61,339 nucleotides of DNA from Clostridia bacterium (lineage in GTDB: Bacteria; Bacillota; Clostridia; Oscillospirales; CAG-272), in NCBI GenBank assembly GCA_017444735.1, contig JAFSWB010000001.1, positions 1 through 61,339 of the forward strand, in the 5' to 3' direction. The number at the start of each line of letters is the position of its first letter. Position 1 is the stretch's first letter. A model generated the notes under the pieces. That model searched no databases. It had not been told where the DNA came from and saw only the letters and a program-made list of their open reading frames with translations. Position numbers and translations under genes: made by a program. Shown here in pieces: positions 15,768 through 25,253 of this stretch.

Positions 15768-15935
15768 GGCAAAAAACCACGCACCAACGGGTAGATCTCA
15801 CATACCCTTTGGAAATAACCAACCCGTACAGAGCGATAAAGGATGAGATCCCCTCCGGATCAGAACCCGAAGCTTGATGGCGGTGAGGTCAAGTTGGCCG
15901 CGAGCCAACCAATAACCTTTTAAGGAGGAAAAACG
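15768..15935 (+). promoter_or_regulatory. Structured rpsJ-rplC spacer
   Basis: This 168-nt spacer is long for an operon whose other junctions are mostly 0-20 nt. It contains the hairpin GTTGGC-CGCGA-GCCAAC (15893-15909). It also has a GGGTA segment (15789-15793) that can pair either with TACCC (15803-15807) or, as ACGGGT, with ACCCGT (15822-15827). These two pairings exclude each other. No promoter is evident. Confidence 0.4.
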
Positions 15936-16565
15936 ATGAAGAAAGGAATCATCGGCAAAAAGCTGGGGATGACGCAGATCTTCGACGAGAACGGATTCGT
16001 TATCCCCGTGACGGTCATCGAAGCGGGTCCATGCCCCGTTACACAGAAGAAGACCGCCGAAAACGACGGATACGAAGCGGTTCAGCTCAGCTTCGAGGAT
16101 ATCCGTGAAAAACTCGTCAGCAAACCGAGAGCGGGACATTTCAAGAAGGCGGGCGTCAGCCCGAAGCGTCATCTCAAGGAATTCCGTCTTGAGGACGCGG
16201 CTTCGATGAACGTGGGCGACGTGGTTGCCGTCGATACCTTCGCCGCAGGCGACAAGGTCGACGTTACGGGCACCAGCAAGGGCCACGGATATTCGGGCGC
16301 GGTCAAGAGATGGGGCTTCCACACTCTGAAGATGACTCACGGTTCCGGTCCCGTCCACCGTCAGGCAGGTTCCATGGGAGCCAACTCGACTCCGTCCAGG
16401 ATCTACAAGAACAAGAAGATGGCGGGTCAGTACGGTAACGAGCAGGTCACCGTCCTGAATCTCGAAGTCGTTAAAGTCGATGCGGAAAAGAACCTTATCG
16501 CCGTCAAGGGCGCCGTTCCCGGATCCCGCGGCAATATCGTGTTCATCCGCGACAGCGTCAAATAA
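15936..16565 (+). CDS. rplC: 50S ribosomal protein L3
   Basis: 209 residues: start [14 protein letters not shown], the central extension near [14 protein letters not shown] that reaches the peptidyl-transferase centre, and the C-terminal [24 protein letters not shown] lies 7 bases before the ATG. Confidence 0.97.
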   Translation: MKKGIIGKKLGMTQIFDENGFVIPVTVIEAGPCPVTQKKTAENDGYEAVQLSFEDIREKLVSKPRAGHFKKAGVSPKRHLKEFRLEDAASMNVGDVVAVDTFAAGDKVDVTGTSKGHGYSGAVKRWGFHTLKMTHGSGPVHRQAGSMGANSTPSRIYKNKKMAGQYGNEQVTVLNLEVVKVDAEKNLIAVKGAVPGSRGNIVFIRDSVK

Positions 16566-16585
16566 GTCGGAAGGAGGAAGAAAAA

Positions 16586-17212
16586 ATGCCAGAAATCAAA
16601 GTTGTGAACATGGCGGGCAGCGAAGTCGGTAAGATCAACCTTTCCGATAAAGTATTCGCGGCGCCTGTGAACGGTGCAGTCCTCCACGCGGCTGTCAAGA
16701 ATTACCTCTCCAATCAGAGGCAGGGCACTCAGTCAACGCTGACCAGAACCGAAGTCTCCGGCGGCGGCAAGAAGCCGTGGCGTCAGAAGGGGACGGGCCG
16801 CGCGAGACAGGGTTCCACCAGAGCTCCCCAGTGGACTCACGGCGGAGTCGCTCTCGGGCCGAAGCCCCGTTCATACAGAACGAAGCTCAACCGCAAGGTG
16901 AGACGTCTTGCGATCACCGGGGCGCTTTCCTCTAAGGTCGCCGAGAACGAGATGATCGTCGTCGATTCGATCGCGACGGAGGAATACAAGACGAAGACGA
17001 TGGTGAAAATGCTCTCCGACGTCGGCGCGGCGAAGAAATCCCTCGTCGTGCTCCCGACCCGGGACGACAAGGTTTACCGCAGTCTCTCGAACATCCCCGG
17101 CGTGGTCGTCGCATACCCGAACACCCTTAACGCGTACGACATCCTCAACTGCGGATCTCTCGTGATCGCAGAGGACGCGGCGCGCAAACTCGAGGAGGTG
17201 TACGATAAATGA
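16586..17212 (+). CDS. rplD: 50S ribosomal protein L4
   Basis: 208 residues with the exit-tunnel loop KKPWRQKGTGRARQGSTR (about 63-80) and a globular domain ending in the RKLEEVY helix. L4 can act as autoregulator of S10 operons in other bacteria. Its end overlaps the rplW start by 4 bases (ATGA). Confidence 0.97.
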   Translation: MPEIKVVNMAGSEVGKINLSDKVFAAPVNGAVLHAAVKNYLSNQRQGTQSTLTRTEVSGGGKKPWRQKGTGRARQGSTRAPQWTHGGVALGPKPRSYRTKLNRKVRRLAITGALSSKVAENEMIVVDSIATEEYKTKTMVKMLSDVGAAKKSLVVLPTRDDKVYRSLSNIPGVVVAYPNTLNAYDILNCGSLVIAEDAARKLEEVYDK

Positions 17213-17502
17213 AATTCGCACAGGATATCATTCTGAAGCCGATCATCACCGAGAAATCGATGGATATGATCGCCGACAAGAAATACACCTTCAAGGTCGC
17301 TCCCGACGCGACGAAGCCCGAGATCGCGAAGGCGGTCGAGGAGCTCTTCGGCGTCAAGGTCGCGGCTGTCAACGTGATGAACATGAAGAGCAAACCGAAG
17401 AGAGTGCGTTTCGCCCTCGGCAGAACGGCCGAATGGAAGAAAGCGATCGTCACTCTGAAGCCCGATTCAAAGACCATCGAGTTCTTTGAGGGTATGAACT
17501 GA
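17209..17502 (+). CDS. rplW: 50S ribosomal protein L23
   Basis: 97 residues: DIILKPIITEKSMDM start and the MKSKPKRV loop. It lies at the tunnel exit and docks trigger factor and SRP. Overlaps rplD by 4 bases. Confidence 0.97.
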   Translation: MKFAQDIILKPIITEKSMDMIADKKYTFKVAPDATKPEIAKAVEELFGVKVAAVNVMNMKSKPKRVRFALGRTAEWKKAIVTLKPDSKTIEFFEGMN

Positions 17503-17520
17503 TGAGGGAGGAGAAAGAAG

Positions 17521-18348
17521 ATGCCAGCTATCAAATATAAACCGACGTCTCCTGCAAGAAGACATATGTCAGTGCCCTCCTTCGAGGAAGTAACGAAGTC
17601 CACTCCCGAAAAGAGTCTTCTTGCCAAGAAGAAGAAACACTCCGGCCGCAACAGCTACGGCAGGATCACCGTCCGTCACAAGGGCGGCGGGAACAAGCAG
17701 AAGTACCGCATCATCGACTTCAAGAGAGAAGACGGCAAAAAGACGGTCATCGGCGTTGAGTACGATCCGAACAGGACCGCCTATATCGCCCTTCTTCAGG
17801 ATGAGAACGGTAAGAAGAGCTACGAGGTCGCGTCCGTCGGCGTTACCGACGGCGTCGTGATCTCCTCCGGCGCGGATTCCGATATCAAGCCCGGCAACAC
17901 TCTGCCGCTTGCGAATATCCCCGTCGGTACCTTCATCAACAACATCGAGCTCTACCCCGGCAAGGGTGGACAGCTCGTCCGGTCCGCCGGCGTCCAGGCG
18001 CAGCTTATGGCAAAGGAAGGGGATATGGCGCAGGTCAGACTTCCCTCCGGCGAGGTCCGCTACATCCGCATCGGATGCCGCGCGACGATCGGCCAGATCA
18101 GCAACGTCGAGCACGACACCGTCAAGATCGGTAAAGCCGGAAGACGCCGCCACATGGGCGTCCGTCCGACGGTCCGCGGTTCGGTCATGAACCCCTGCGA
18201 TCACCCGCACGGCGGCGGCGAGGGCAAGAGCCCGATCGGCCGTCCGGGCCCTGTGACTCCCTGGGGCAAGCCCGCTCTCGGATATAAGACGAGAGACAAG
18301 AAGGCAAGGACCGACAAATTCATCGTCAAACGCAGAAACGACAGGTAA
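17521..18348 (+). CDS. rplB: 50S ribosomal protein L2
   Basis: 275 residues with RRHMSV at the N-terminus, [15 protein letters not shown], and the conserved peptidyl-transferase loop [20 protein letters not shown] near 222-241, including the key His. Full length and normal. Confidence 0.97.
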   Translation: MPAIKYKPTSPARRHMSVPSFEEVTKSTPEKSLLAKKKKHSGRNSYGRITVRHKGGGNKQKYRIIDFKREDGKKTVIGVEYDPNRTAYIALLQDENGKKSYEVASVGVTDGVVISSGADSDIKPGNTLPLANIPVGTFINNIELYPGKGGQLVRSAGVQAQLMAKEGDMAQVRLPSGEVRYIRIGCRATIGQISNVEHDTVKIGKAGRRRHMGVRPTVRGSVMNPCDHPHGGGEGKSPIGRPGPVTPWGKPALGYKTRDKKARTDKFIVKRRNDR

Positions 18349-18364
18349 GAAGGAGGCAGCATAA

Positions 18365-18646
18365 ATGAGCAGAAGCTTGAAAAAAGCGCCTTTCGTAGAA
18401 GAAAAACTCTTTGCGAGGATTTCCGCTATGAATGAAAAGGGCGAAAAGAAAGTGCTCAAGACCTGGTCAAGAGCCTCTACCATTTTCCCGGAGTTTATCG
18501 GCCACACGATAGCCATTCACGACGGCAGACGTCACATCCCGGTTTATATCACCGAGGATATGGTCGGCCATAAGTTGGGCGAATTCGCTCCGACGAGGAC
18601 CTTCAAGGGTCACGCCGGATCGAAGACCTCCAACAACGGTAAGTAA
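18365..18646 (+). CDS. rpsS: 30S ribosomal protein S19
   Basis: 93 residues: [14 protein letters not shown] start, [20 protein letters not shown] centre, [15 protein letters not shown] end. Standard for the family. SD AAGGAGG precedes. Confidence 0.97.
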   Translation: MSRSLKKAPFVEEKLFARISAMNEKGEKKVLKTWSRASTIFPEFIGHTIAIHDGRRHIPVYITEDMVGHKLGEFAPTRTFKGHAGSKTSNNGK

Positions 18647-18667
18647 TGAGGAGAGGGAGGAAAAGCA

Positions 18668-19003
18668 ATGGAAGCAAGAGCTACTGAAAAACACATCCGC
18701 ATCTCCCCTCGTAAAGTCAAGGTCGTTCTGGATCTGATCAGGGGCAAGAGCTACGCCGAGGCGGTCGGTATTCTGAGGAATACCCCGAAGGCGGCGAGCG
18801 AGCACGTTCTGAAACTCCTCCGCAAGGTCGCCGCCGACGCGGAGCACAATTTCGAGATGGATCCCGAGGCCCTCTACGTCTCCGAGTGCTACGTCGGAGC
18901 GGGCGCCACGCTGAAGCGGATCATGCCGAGAGGCAAGGGCTCCGCCGACAGGATCCTGAAGAGAACGAGCCACATAACCGTCGCGCTGACGGAAAAACAG
19001 TGA
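18668..19003 (+). CDS. rplV: 50S ribosomal protein L22
   Basis: 111 residues. RISPRKVKVVLDLIRGK near the start and the exit-tunnel hairpin GAGATLKRIMPRGKGSADRI (about 80-99) are diagnostic. Confidence 0.97.
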   Translation: MEARATEKHIRISPRKVKVVLDLIRGKSYAEAVGILRNTPKAASEHVLKLLRKVAADAEHNFEMDPEALYVSECYVGAGATLKRIMPRGKGSADRILKRTSHITVALTEKQ

Positions 19004-19017
19004 GGAGGTAGTCGAAA

Positions 19018-19983
19018 GTGGGACAGAAAGTAAATCCGCACGGCCTCAGAGTCGGTGTTATCAAGAACTGGGATTCCAGATGGTACGCCTCCGATGAGAA
19101 ATTCGGCGACATCCTCGTGGCTGACTACAACATCAGACAGTATCTGAAGAAAAAGCTGTTTGCAGCCGGTATCCCGAAGATCGAGATCGAGAGGGACAAC
19201 ACCGGCCGCGCGAGAGTGTTCATCCACTGCGCGAAGCCCGGTCTCGTTATCGGACGCGGCGGCGCCGAGATCGACGCTCTCCGCCTCGACCTCGAGAAGA
19301 GAATGGGCGTTCCCGTCTCCGTCAACGTCGTCGAGGTCAAGCACATCGACCTTTGCGCTCAGCTCGTCGCGGAGTCGATCGCCTCTCAGCTCGAGAGACG
19401 TATCGCTTTCCGCCGCGCGATGAAGCAGGCCATCGGCCGCACCATGCGCATGGGAGCGAAGGGCATCAAGATCGCGGTCTCCGGCCGTCTCGGCGGAGCG
19501 GATATCGCGCGCAGCGAGCACTATCATGAAGGAACCATTCCGCTGCAGACTCTCCGTGCCGATATCGACTACGGATTCTGGGAAGCGGACACCACCTACG
19601 GCAAGATCGGCGTTAAAGTCTGGATCTACAACGGCGAAGTCCTCTCCGAGGTCGCCCGCACCGGCGGACAGAGAGAAGACAGACGTCAGAACAGAAGACC
19701 GGGCGACCGCCGTGATCGCCGTGACGGCGACCGCAGAGGCGGAGACCGCAGAGGCGGAGACCGCAGAGACGGCGACCGCAGAGGCGGCGACCGCAGGGGC
19801 GGCGACCGCAGAGACGGCAGACCCGGCGGCAGACGCGACGGCGGCTTCGAGCGTAAAGAGGGCAGGGGCTTCAGAGATCCCGGCTTCAGAAGAGACGCTG
19901 CGAAGGCGCAGAGCGCTCCCCGCGAAGAGGCTCCCGCCGCGGACGCACCCAAGGAAGGAGGCGTGACCGATGTTAATGCCTAA
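19018..19983 (+). CDS. rpsC: 30S ribosomal protein S3 with a C-terminal Arg/Gly/Asp repeat extension
   Basis: 321 residues, versus about 220 for typical S3. Residues 1-218 are a normal S3: [12 protein letters not shown] start, KH domain with [31 protein letters not shown] and VKVWIYNGE. From about 219 a basic low-complexity tail begins, with tandem GDRRGG/GDRRDG hexads (roughly 235-270) and then a Glu/Ala-rich end. The start is GTG after GGAGGT. The last codons overlap the rplP start by 14 bases. The tail could bind RNA; that is inference. Confidence 0.95.
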   Translation: MGQKVNPHGLRVGVIKNWDSRWYASDEKFGDILVADYNIRQYLKKKLFAAGIPKIEIERDNTGRARVFIHCAKPGLVIGRGGAEIDALRLDLEKRMGVPVSVNVVEVKHIDLCAQLVAESIASQLERRIAFRRAMKQAIGRTMRMGAKGIKIAVSGRLGGADIARSEHYHEGTIPLQTLRADIDYGFWEADTTYGKIGVKVWIYNGEVLSEVARTGGQREDRRQNRRPGDRRDRRDGDRRGGDRRGGDRRDGDRRGGDRRGGDRRDGRPGGRRDGGFERKEGRGFRDPGFRRDAAKAQSAPREEAPAADAPKEGGVTDVNA

Positions 19984-20401
19984 GAGAGTGAAGTACAGAA
20001 GGGTACAGAGAGGACGTATGAAGGGCGTCGCCACCCGCGGCAATAAGCTCGCGTACGGCAGCTACGGCCTCATCGCCTCCGAACCCGCCTGGATCACCGC
20101 AAATCAGATCGAGGCCGCCCGTATCGCGATGACGAGATATATTCGCCGCGGCGGTCAGGTCTGGATCAAGATATTCCCTGACAAGCCCGTTACGAAGTAG
20201 CCGCTTGAAACCCGCATGGGTTCCGGTAAAGGCGCTCCCGAATTCTGGGTAGCCGTCTTCTAGCCCGGCAGAGTGCTCTTCGAGATGGACGGAGTGACCG
20301 AGGACATCGCCCGTGAAGCTATGCGTCTCGCCATGCACAAGCTTCCGATCAAATGCCGTTTCGTCACCCGTGATCAGCTTGAAGCAGAAGTGGAGGGATA
20401 A
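19970..20401 (+). CDS. rplP: 50S ribosomal protein L16 interrupted by two in-frame UAG codons
   Basis: Reading in one frame from ATG 19970 to TAA 20399-20401 gives 143 codons that match L16 throughout. The sequence begins [11 protein letters not shown], continues [16 protein letters not shown] and [13 protein letters not shown], then TAG (20198-20200, codon 77), then [20 protein letters not shown], then TAG (20261-20263, codon 98), then [10 protein letters not shown] and [15 protein letters not shown]. From memory of Bacillus and E. coli L16, codon 77 aligns with Lys and codon 98 with Lys or Gln, each one base from TAG. There is no frameshift and no other decay. L16 is near-universal and important for A-site tRNA placement. 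Either UAG is decoded here, or the sequence is wrong, or an intact copy exists elsewhere. Without decoding, only 76 residues are made. Confidence 0.9.
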
Positions 20402-20404
20402 GCT

Positions 20405-20593
20405 GTGAGAACGTCAGAACTCAGAAATAAATCGGGCGCTGAACTCGAAGCGATGCTGAAGGATCTCAAGGGAGAGCTCTTCAACCTTCGTTTCCAGCAC
20501 GCCATCAACCAGCTTGACAATCCCCACAAGATTTCCGACACGAAGAAAGAAATCGCAAGGGTCATGACCATCATCAGCGAGAAGAACGCGTGA
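20405..20593 (+). CDS. rpmC: 50S ribosomal protein L29
   Basis: 62 residues, two-helix protein: ELRNKSGAELEAMLKDLKGE and LFNLRFQHAINQLDNP, typical length. GTG start 3 bases after the rplP stop, so it may be translated by coupling to ribosomes that finish rplP. Confidence 0.95.
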   Translation: MRTSELRNKSGAELEAMLKDLKGELFNLRFQHAINQLDNPHKISDTKKEIARVMTIISEKNA

Positions 20594-20607
20594 GGGGGAT
20601 ATAAAAG

Positions 20608-20871
20608 ATGGAAAACACAAACCGTAATTTGAGAAAGACCAGAGTGGGCCATGTCGTCAGCGACAAGATGGAGAAGACGATCGTCGTCGCCATCGAGGAC
20701 AACGTAAAGCACCCCACGTACGGTAAGATCATCAAACGCACCTCCAAGATCCACGCGCACGACGAGAACGACGAATGCCGTATCGGCGACAAGGTCGAGG
20801 TCATGGAGACCAGACCGCTCTCCAAGACGAAGAGATGGAGACTCGTGAGGATCATCGAGCGCGCGAAATAA
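20608..20871 (+). CDS. rpsQ: 30S ribosomal protein S17
   Basis: 87 residues: [20 protein letters not shown] start, [13 protein letters not shown] and [20 protein letters not shown]. Normal. Confidence 0.96.
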   Translation: MENTNRNLRKTRVGHVVSDKMEKTIVVAIEDNVKHPTYGKIIKRTSKIHAHDENDECRIGDKVEVMETRPLSKTKRWRLVRIIERAK

Positions 20872-21010
20872 GATCCCGAAGGGAACGTTCCGTCGGCTGA
20901 AGCGCGGCGGACGAAAAGCCCCCCTCCGCGCCGGGACACGGCTGACGGAGGAAAGAGAACCGCGCAAAATCGTGGTTCCGTTATAAAATCCAAAGGGAGG
21001 ATGTTCTTAA
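20872..21010 (+). other. rpsQ-rplN spacer with hairpins
   Basis: A 139-nt spacer, with no gene. The hairpin GAACCGCG-CAAAAT-CGTGGTTC lies shortly before the rplN SD (AAAGGGAGG). It is at the position where the spc part of the superoperon begins in other bacteria. I see no clear promoter. Confidence 0.4.
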
Positions 21011-21379
21011 ATGATTCAGCAGCAATCATATATGAAGGTTGCCGACAACACGGGCGCTAAGGAGCTTATGTGCATCCGCGTGCTCGGCGGCACCGGAAGA
21101 CGGTACGGCAACATCGGCGACGTCGTCGTCTGTACCGTCAAGAAGGCGTCACCCGGCGGCGTCGTCAAAAAGGGCGACGTTGTCAAGGCGGTGATCGTCA
21201 GAAGCGTTAAAGGTCTTCGCCGTCCCGACGGTTCCTACATCAAGTTCGATGAGAACGCGGCGGTCATAATCGGCGATGACAAAAACCCGAAGGGGACCCG
21301 TATTTTCGGGCCCGTCGCCCGCGAGCTCCGCGAGCACGAGTACACGAAGATCCTGTCTCTTGCGCCGGAAGTTCTTTGA
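21011..21379 (+). CDS. rplN: 50S ribosomal protein L14
   Basis: 122 residues: [17 protein letters not shown] start, [11 protein letters not shown] and [13 protein letters not shown]. Exactly the family length. Confidence 0.97.
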   Translation: MIQQQSYMKVADNTGAKELMCIRVLGGTGRRYGNIGDVVVCTVKKASPGGVVKKGDVVKAVIVRSVKGLRRPDGSYIKFDENAAVIIGDDKNPKGTRIFGPVARELREHEYTKILSLAPEVL

Positions 21380-21394
21380 TCGGAGGGCAGCGTG

Positions 21395-21721
21395 ATGAAA
21401 AAACTTCATATCAGAAGAGACGACACCGTCATGGTTGTCTCCGGCAACGACCGCGGCAAGAGCGGAAAAGTCCTCGAGGTCTCCCCGAAAGAGGGAAAAG
21501 TGATCGTGCAGGGCGTCAACATCGTCAAGAAGCACGTCAAACCGAGACCCCCGCAGGAAAACGGCGGTATAGTCGACGTCGAGGGCGCTCTTTACGCGTC
21601 CAAGGTCCAGATCGTCTGCCCGTCCTGCAAAAAGCCCACCAGGGTCGCCCACAAGTTCGTTGAAAAGAACGGCAAGACCAAGAAGGTCCGCACGTGCGCC
21701 AAGTGCGGAGCGGAACTTTGA
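21395..21721 (+). CDS. rplX: 50S ribosomal protein L24
   Basis: 108 residues with a KOW motif ([21 protein letters not shown]), [13 protein letters not shown], and a C-terminal zinc-ribbon-like pair CPSCKKP / [11 protein letters not shown] at 21395 chosen over the adjacent GTG because of spacing to GGAGG. Confidence 0.96.
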   Translation: MKKLHIRRDDTVMVVSGNDRGKSGKVLEVSPKEGKVIVQGVNIVKKHVKPRPPQENGGIVDVEGALYASKVQIVCPSCKKPTRVAHKFVEKNGKTKKVRTCAKCGAEL

Positions 21722-21738
21722 GAGGGGAGGTAAGAGCA

Positions 21739-22278
21739 ATGTCAAGACTCAGAGAAATGTATAAGAACGAAGTTGCTCCCGCCCTTATGAAGAAGTTCGA
21801 GTACAAGAGCGTGATGCAGATCCCGAAGATCGACAAGGTCGTCATCAACGTCGGCGCGGGCGAAGCGAAGGAAAATTCCAAGGTCATCGACGCGGTCATC
21901 GAGGATCTCACCAAGATCGCCGGTCAGAGGGCCGTCCCCACCTACGCCAAGAAGTCTGTCGCAAACTTCAAAGTCCGTCAGGGCATGAAGATCGGCGCGA
22001 AGGTCACTCTCCGCGGCGAGCGTATGTATGAGTTTATCGACAAACTCTTCAACTTCGCTCTTCCCCGCGTTCGCGACTTCAAGGGAATCAACCCCGAGGC
22101 GTTCGACGGCAGAGGAAACTACGCTCTCGGACTCAAAGAGCAGCTCATTTTCCCCGAGATCGAGTATGAAAAGGTCGACAAGGTCCGCGGAATGGACATC
22201 TGCTTCGTCACGACCGCTCCGACCGACGAGGAAGCAAAAGAACTGCTCACTCTCATGGGCGCTCCTTTCGCAAACTGA
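21739..22278 (+). CDS. rplE: 50S ribosomal protein L5
   Basis: 179 residues: [19 protein letters not shown] start, [31 protein letters not shown] and [15 protein letters not shown]-type end. Contacts 5S rRNA and P-site tRNA. Start fixed by GGGAGG 8 bases upstream. Confidence 0.97.
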   Translation: MSRLREMYKNEVAPALMKKFEYKSVMQIPKIDKVVINVGAGEAKENSKVIDAVIEDLTKIAGQRAVPTYAKKSVANFKVRQGMKIGAKVTLRGERMYEFIDKLFNFALPRVRDFKGINPEAFDGRGNYALGLKEQLIFPEIEYEKVDKVRGMDICFVTTAPTDEEAKELLTLMGAPFAN

Positions 22279-22323
22279 CGAAGGACTCCGAATACTAAGA
22301 AAGAAAGGCATAGGTCATTCAGA

Positions 22324-22509
22324 ATGGCTAAAAAAGCGATGATCAACAAGCAGCAGAGAAAGCAGAAATTCTCGACCAGAGAATACAATCGCTGCAAGAT
22401 CTGCGGCAGACCTCACGCTTATCTCCGCAAATACGGTATCTGCCGTATCTGCTTCAGGGAGCTTGCCTACAAGGGAGAGATCCCCGGCGTCAGAAAGGCG
22501 TCCTGGTAA
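22324..22509 (+). CDS. rpsZ: 30S ribosomal protein S14, zinc-binding (type Z)
   Basis: 61 residues with four zinc Cys at 24, 27, 40 and 43 ([10 protein letters not shown] and [10 protein letters not shown]). This is the short C+ form usual in Gram-positives. GVRKASW end. Confidence 0.96.
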   Translation: MAKKAMINKQQRKQKFSTREYNRCKICGRPHAYLRKYGICRICFRELAYKGEIPGVRKASW

Positions 22510-22684
22510 GAGCGGGAGGAGAATGGTGCCGGGGGGCTGCGGCTCCGCGGCAGCGGTAAGGGATCTTTTCCGACCCCGCGGTTCCGCGCCGATAGGAAGC
22601 CTCAGGGCTTAACCGTCGGCGAGCGGCCGGCGCTTCAGCGTCCGGCAGCAAGAATTTTACTTGCATGACAGGAGGTAATCGAAA
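22510..22684 (+). other. rpsZ-rpsH spacer, GC-rich and structured
   Basis: A 175-nt spacer, the longest in the operon, with no gene. Candidate hairpins include GCTGCGGCTCCGCGGCAGC (22537-22555) and GCCGGCGCTTCAGCGTCCGGC (22627-22647). S8 binds its own operon mRNA in other bacteria, so this is a reasonable place for S8 autoregulation, but that is inference. Confidence 0.4.
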
Positions 22685-23083
22685 ATGCAGATTTCAGACG
22701 TTATTGCGGATATGCTGACAAGGATCAGAAACGCAAGCAGCGCGAAGCATGAGACCGTCGACGTCCCCGCTTCCAATATGAAGAAGCAGATCGCGGACAT
22801 TCTTCTCCGCGAGGGCTACATCAAGGGAGTTCAGGTGATCGAAGACGGCAAGCAGGGCATCATCAGGATCGCCCTCAAGTACGAGACGGGCAAGAAGAGC
22901 GTTATCCACGGTCTCCGCCGCGTTTCGAAACCGGGTCTCCGGATCTACTCCAACTGCGATGATATGCCGAAGGTCCTCGGCGGCCTCGGCGTTGCCATCG
23001 TCTCAACGTCCAAGGGCATCATGACCGACAAAGAAGCAAGACGCGAACACGTCGGCGGCGAGATCCTCGCCTTTGTCTGGTAA
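22685..23083 (+). CDS. rpsH: 30S ribosomal protein S8
   Basis: 132 residues: [15 protein letters not shown] start, [12 protein letters not shown] and the C-terminal [23 protein letters not shown]. Normal. Confidence 0.97.
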   Translation: MQISDVIADMLTRIRNASSAKHETVDVPASNMKKQIADILLREGYIKGVQVIEDGKQGIIRIALKYETGKKSVIHGLRRVSKPGLRIYSNCDDMPKVLGGLGVAIVSTSKGIMTDKEARREHVGGEILAFVW

Positions 23084-23101
23084 GGGAAGGGGGATACTGA
23101 A

Positions 23102-23641
23102 ATGTCAAGAATAGGAAGATCTCCCGTTACCGTTCCCGCGGGCGTCACCGTCAACGTTGACGATGCGAACCGGGTCACCGTTAAGGGACCGAAAGGCGAG
23201 CTTTCGTTCGTCGCTCCCCACTCCATGACCGTCAAGGTCGACGGCGCGGTCGTTACCGTGAGCCGTCCCGACGACGCGAAGGAGCACCGCTCGCTCCACG
23301 GCATGACGAGAACGATCATCAACAATATGGTCGTCGGCGTCTCCGAGGGCTTCTCGAAGAAGCTCCAGATCGTCGGAGTCGGATACAGAGCCGCCAAGGA
23401 AGGGAAGAAACTCGTTCTCAACCTCGGTCACTCTCATCCGATCTACTTCGAGGAAAACGAGAAGGTTTCCTTTGAAGTTCCGGACGCGAACACGATCATA
23501 GTCAAGAGCTATGACAAGCAGGTTTGCGGACAGATCGCCGCGGAGATCCGCTCCAAGAGACCTCCGGAACCGTACCTCGGCAAGGGTGTCAAGTATGAAA
23601 ACGAGCACATCCGCCGCAAGGCCGGTAAGACCGGTAAGTAA
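23102..23641 (+). CDS. rplF: 50S ribosomal protein L6
   Basis: 179 residues: [14 protein letters not shown] start, [20 protein letters not shown] and [16 protein letters not shown]. Normal. Confidence 0.97.
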   Translation: MSRIGRSPVTVPAGVTVNVDDANRVTVKGPKGELSFVAPHSMTVKVDGAVVTVSRPDDAKEHRSLHGMTRTIINNMVVGVSEGFSKKLQIVGVGYRAAKEGKKLVLNLGHSHPIYFEENEKVSFEVPDANTIIVKSYDKQVCGQIAAEIRSKRPPEPYLGKGVKYENEHIRRKAGKTGK

Positions 23642-23655
23642 GGGAGGGACATCAA

Positions 23656-24015
23656 ATGGTAAACAAAAGAGATAAGAACATTCAGCGTCTGAAAAGACAC
23701 GTACGTGTCCGCGCCAAGATCAGCGGCACCCCCGAGCTTCCCCGTCTTTGTGTCTACCGTTCCAACGCCCACATCTACGCTCAGATCATCGACGACGTAA
23801 ACGGAGTTACCCTCTGCGCGGCGTCCTCGAACGAGCAGGGCTTCGAAGGGCTCGGCAGCAACAAGGAAGGCGCGAAGAAGGTCGGCGCCAAGATCGCGGA
23901 ACGCGCTCTCTCAAAGGGTATCGAAAACGTCGTTTTCGACCGCGGAGGATACATCTATCACGGGCGTGTATCGGAGCTGGCAAGCGGTGCGCGCGAGGGC
24001 GGACTCAAGTTCTGA
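23656..24015 (+). CDS. rplR: 50S ribosomal protein L18
   Basis: 119 residues with the Arg/Lys-rich N-terminus, [18 protein letters not shown] and [14 protein letters not shown]. Binds 5S rRNA. Confidence 0.97.
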   Translation: MVNKRDKNIQRLKRHVRVRAKISGTPELPRLCVYRSNAHIYAQIIDDVNGVTLCAASSNEQGFEGLGSNKEGAKKVGAKIAERALSKGIENVVFDRGGYIYHGRVSELASGAREGGLKF

Positions 24016-24094
24016 GCCTCACGCAGACCGATGCCGGAAGGCCGGTTTGTACACTGTTTAATCAAAAAATTAAACATTTCATAGGAGATTTACG

Positions 24095-24598
24095 ATGTTA
24101 AGAAATTTCAATCCCGAGGAGCTTGACCTCAAGGAAAAGCTCGTCGTAGTGAACCGTGTATCGAAGACCGTCAAAGGCGGTCGTATCCAGCGCTTCGCCG
24201 CCCTTATGGTGGTCGGAGACGAAAACGGTCACGTCGGCTACGGTCTCGGCAAAGCCGCCGAGGTCCCGGAAGCCATCCGCAAGGGCATCGAGGATGCGAA
24301 AAAGAACATGATCGAGGTCGCCATGCGCGACACGACGATCCCCCACGAGGTGATCGGAGTGTTCGGCGCCGGCAGAGTTCTTCTGAAGCCTGCCGCAAAA
24401 GGTACCGGAATCATCGCGGGCAAAACGGTCCGTATCGTTCTCGAGCTTGCGGGTATCAAGAATATCAGAAGCAAGTGCCTCAGATCCAACAATCCCGTGA
24501 ACGTGGTCAAGGCCACGTTTGAGGGACTCGGCAGCCTCAGGACTGTCGAACAGGTCGCCAAGACGCGCGGTATCAGCACGGAACAGGTCAAAGGCTGA
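24095..24598 (+). CDS. rpsE: 30S ribosomal protein S5
   Basis: 167 residues: [38 protein letters not shown] and [18 protein letters not shown]. Contains the spectinomycin-site loop [12 protein letters not shown]. Confidence 0.97.
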   Translation: MLRNFNPEELDLKEKLVVVNRVSKTVKGGRIQRFAALMVVGDENGHVGYGLGKAAEVPEAIRKGIEDAKKNMIEVAMRDTTIPHEVIGVFGAGRVLLKPAAKGTGIIAGKTVRIVLELAGIKNIRSKCLRSNNPVNVVKATFEGLGSLRTVEQVAKTRGISTEQVKG

Positions 24599-24615
24599 GA
24601 GGGAGGTTATTGATT

Positions 24616-24795
24616 ATGGAAAACGTAAAAGTAACTCTCGTCAAGAGTCTCATTGCGCAGAAGCCTGCGACGAAAGCGACCGCGAAGTCACTCGGCCTTC
24701 GCAAAATCGGCGATTCGATCATTCACGAGGCCGGTCCGGTTATCGACGGTAAGATCAAGGTCATCTCGCACCTCGTCACCGTCGAAAAGGCATGA
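24616..24795 (+). CDS. rpmD: 50S ribosomal protein L30
   Basis: 59 residues with [18 protein letters not shown] and [17 protein letters not shown] at 24616 follows GGGAGGTT. An upstream TTG is less likely. Confidence 0.95.
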   Translation: MENVKVTLVKSLIAQKPATKATAKSLGLRKIGDSIIHEAGPVIDGKIKVISHLVTVEKA

Positions 24796-24809
24796 AAGGA
24801 GGATCAAGG

Positions 24810-25253
24810 ATGAAGCTCCATGAACTGTCACCCGCTCCGGGTTCCGCAAAGAAAGCATGGCGCAAGGGCAGAGGCCCGGGTTCCGGCAACGGCAAGACCG
24901 CCGGCAAGGGACATAAAGGTCAGAACGCTCGTTCCGGCGGCGGCGTCCGTCCGGGATTCGAAGGCGGCCAGCTCCCTCTGTACAGGAAGATCCCGAAGAG
25001 AGGGTTCAAAAACCACTTTGCAAAGAATTACGCCATCGTCAATGTCAAAACGCTTAACGAACGCTTCTCTGACGGCGAAACGGTCAATCTTGACGCGCTG
25101 CTCGAGAAGGGCGTGATCGGTAAACCACTGGACGGACTCAAAGTCCTCGGTAACGGAGAAATCGAAAAGAAACTGACCGTTCAGGCTGCGATTTTCTCGG
25201 GAAGCGCAAAGGAGAAGATCGAGGCCGCCGGTGGAAAGGCCGAGGTGGTATAA
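24810..25253 (+). CDS. rplO: 50S ribosomal protein L15
   Basis: 147 residues: [20 protein letters not shown] start, Gly-rich [20 protein letters not shown] and [12 protein letters not shown]. The start was moved to the ATG after GGAGGATCAAGG. Confidence 0.97.
   Translation: MKLHELSPAPGSAKKAWRKGRGPGSGNGKTAGKGHKGQNARSGGGVRPGFEGGQLPLYRKIPKRGFKNHFAKNYAIVNVKTLNERFSDGETVNLDALLEKGVIGKPLDGLKVLGNGEIEKKLTVQAAIFSGSAKEKIEAAGGKAEVV

Noticed and set aside
19970-20401. Genome-wide reassignment of UAG to an amino acid
   Set aside because: The amidase gene (TAG at 5371) and the PlsC-like gene (TAG at 57482) end at the expected family C-terminus, and reading on would run antisense into neighbouring genes. 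UAG therefore still appears to stop translation in this genome. Context-specific readthrough or sequence error remain.
20405-20593. Frameshift in rplP repaired by the next frame
   Set aside because: No frame change is needed. The L16 frame stays open except for the two TAGs, and L29 is a separate gene after the TAA.
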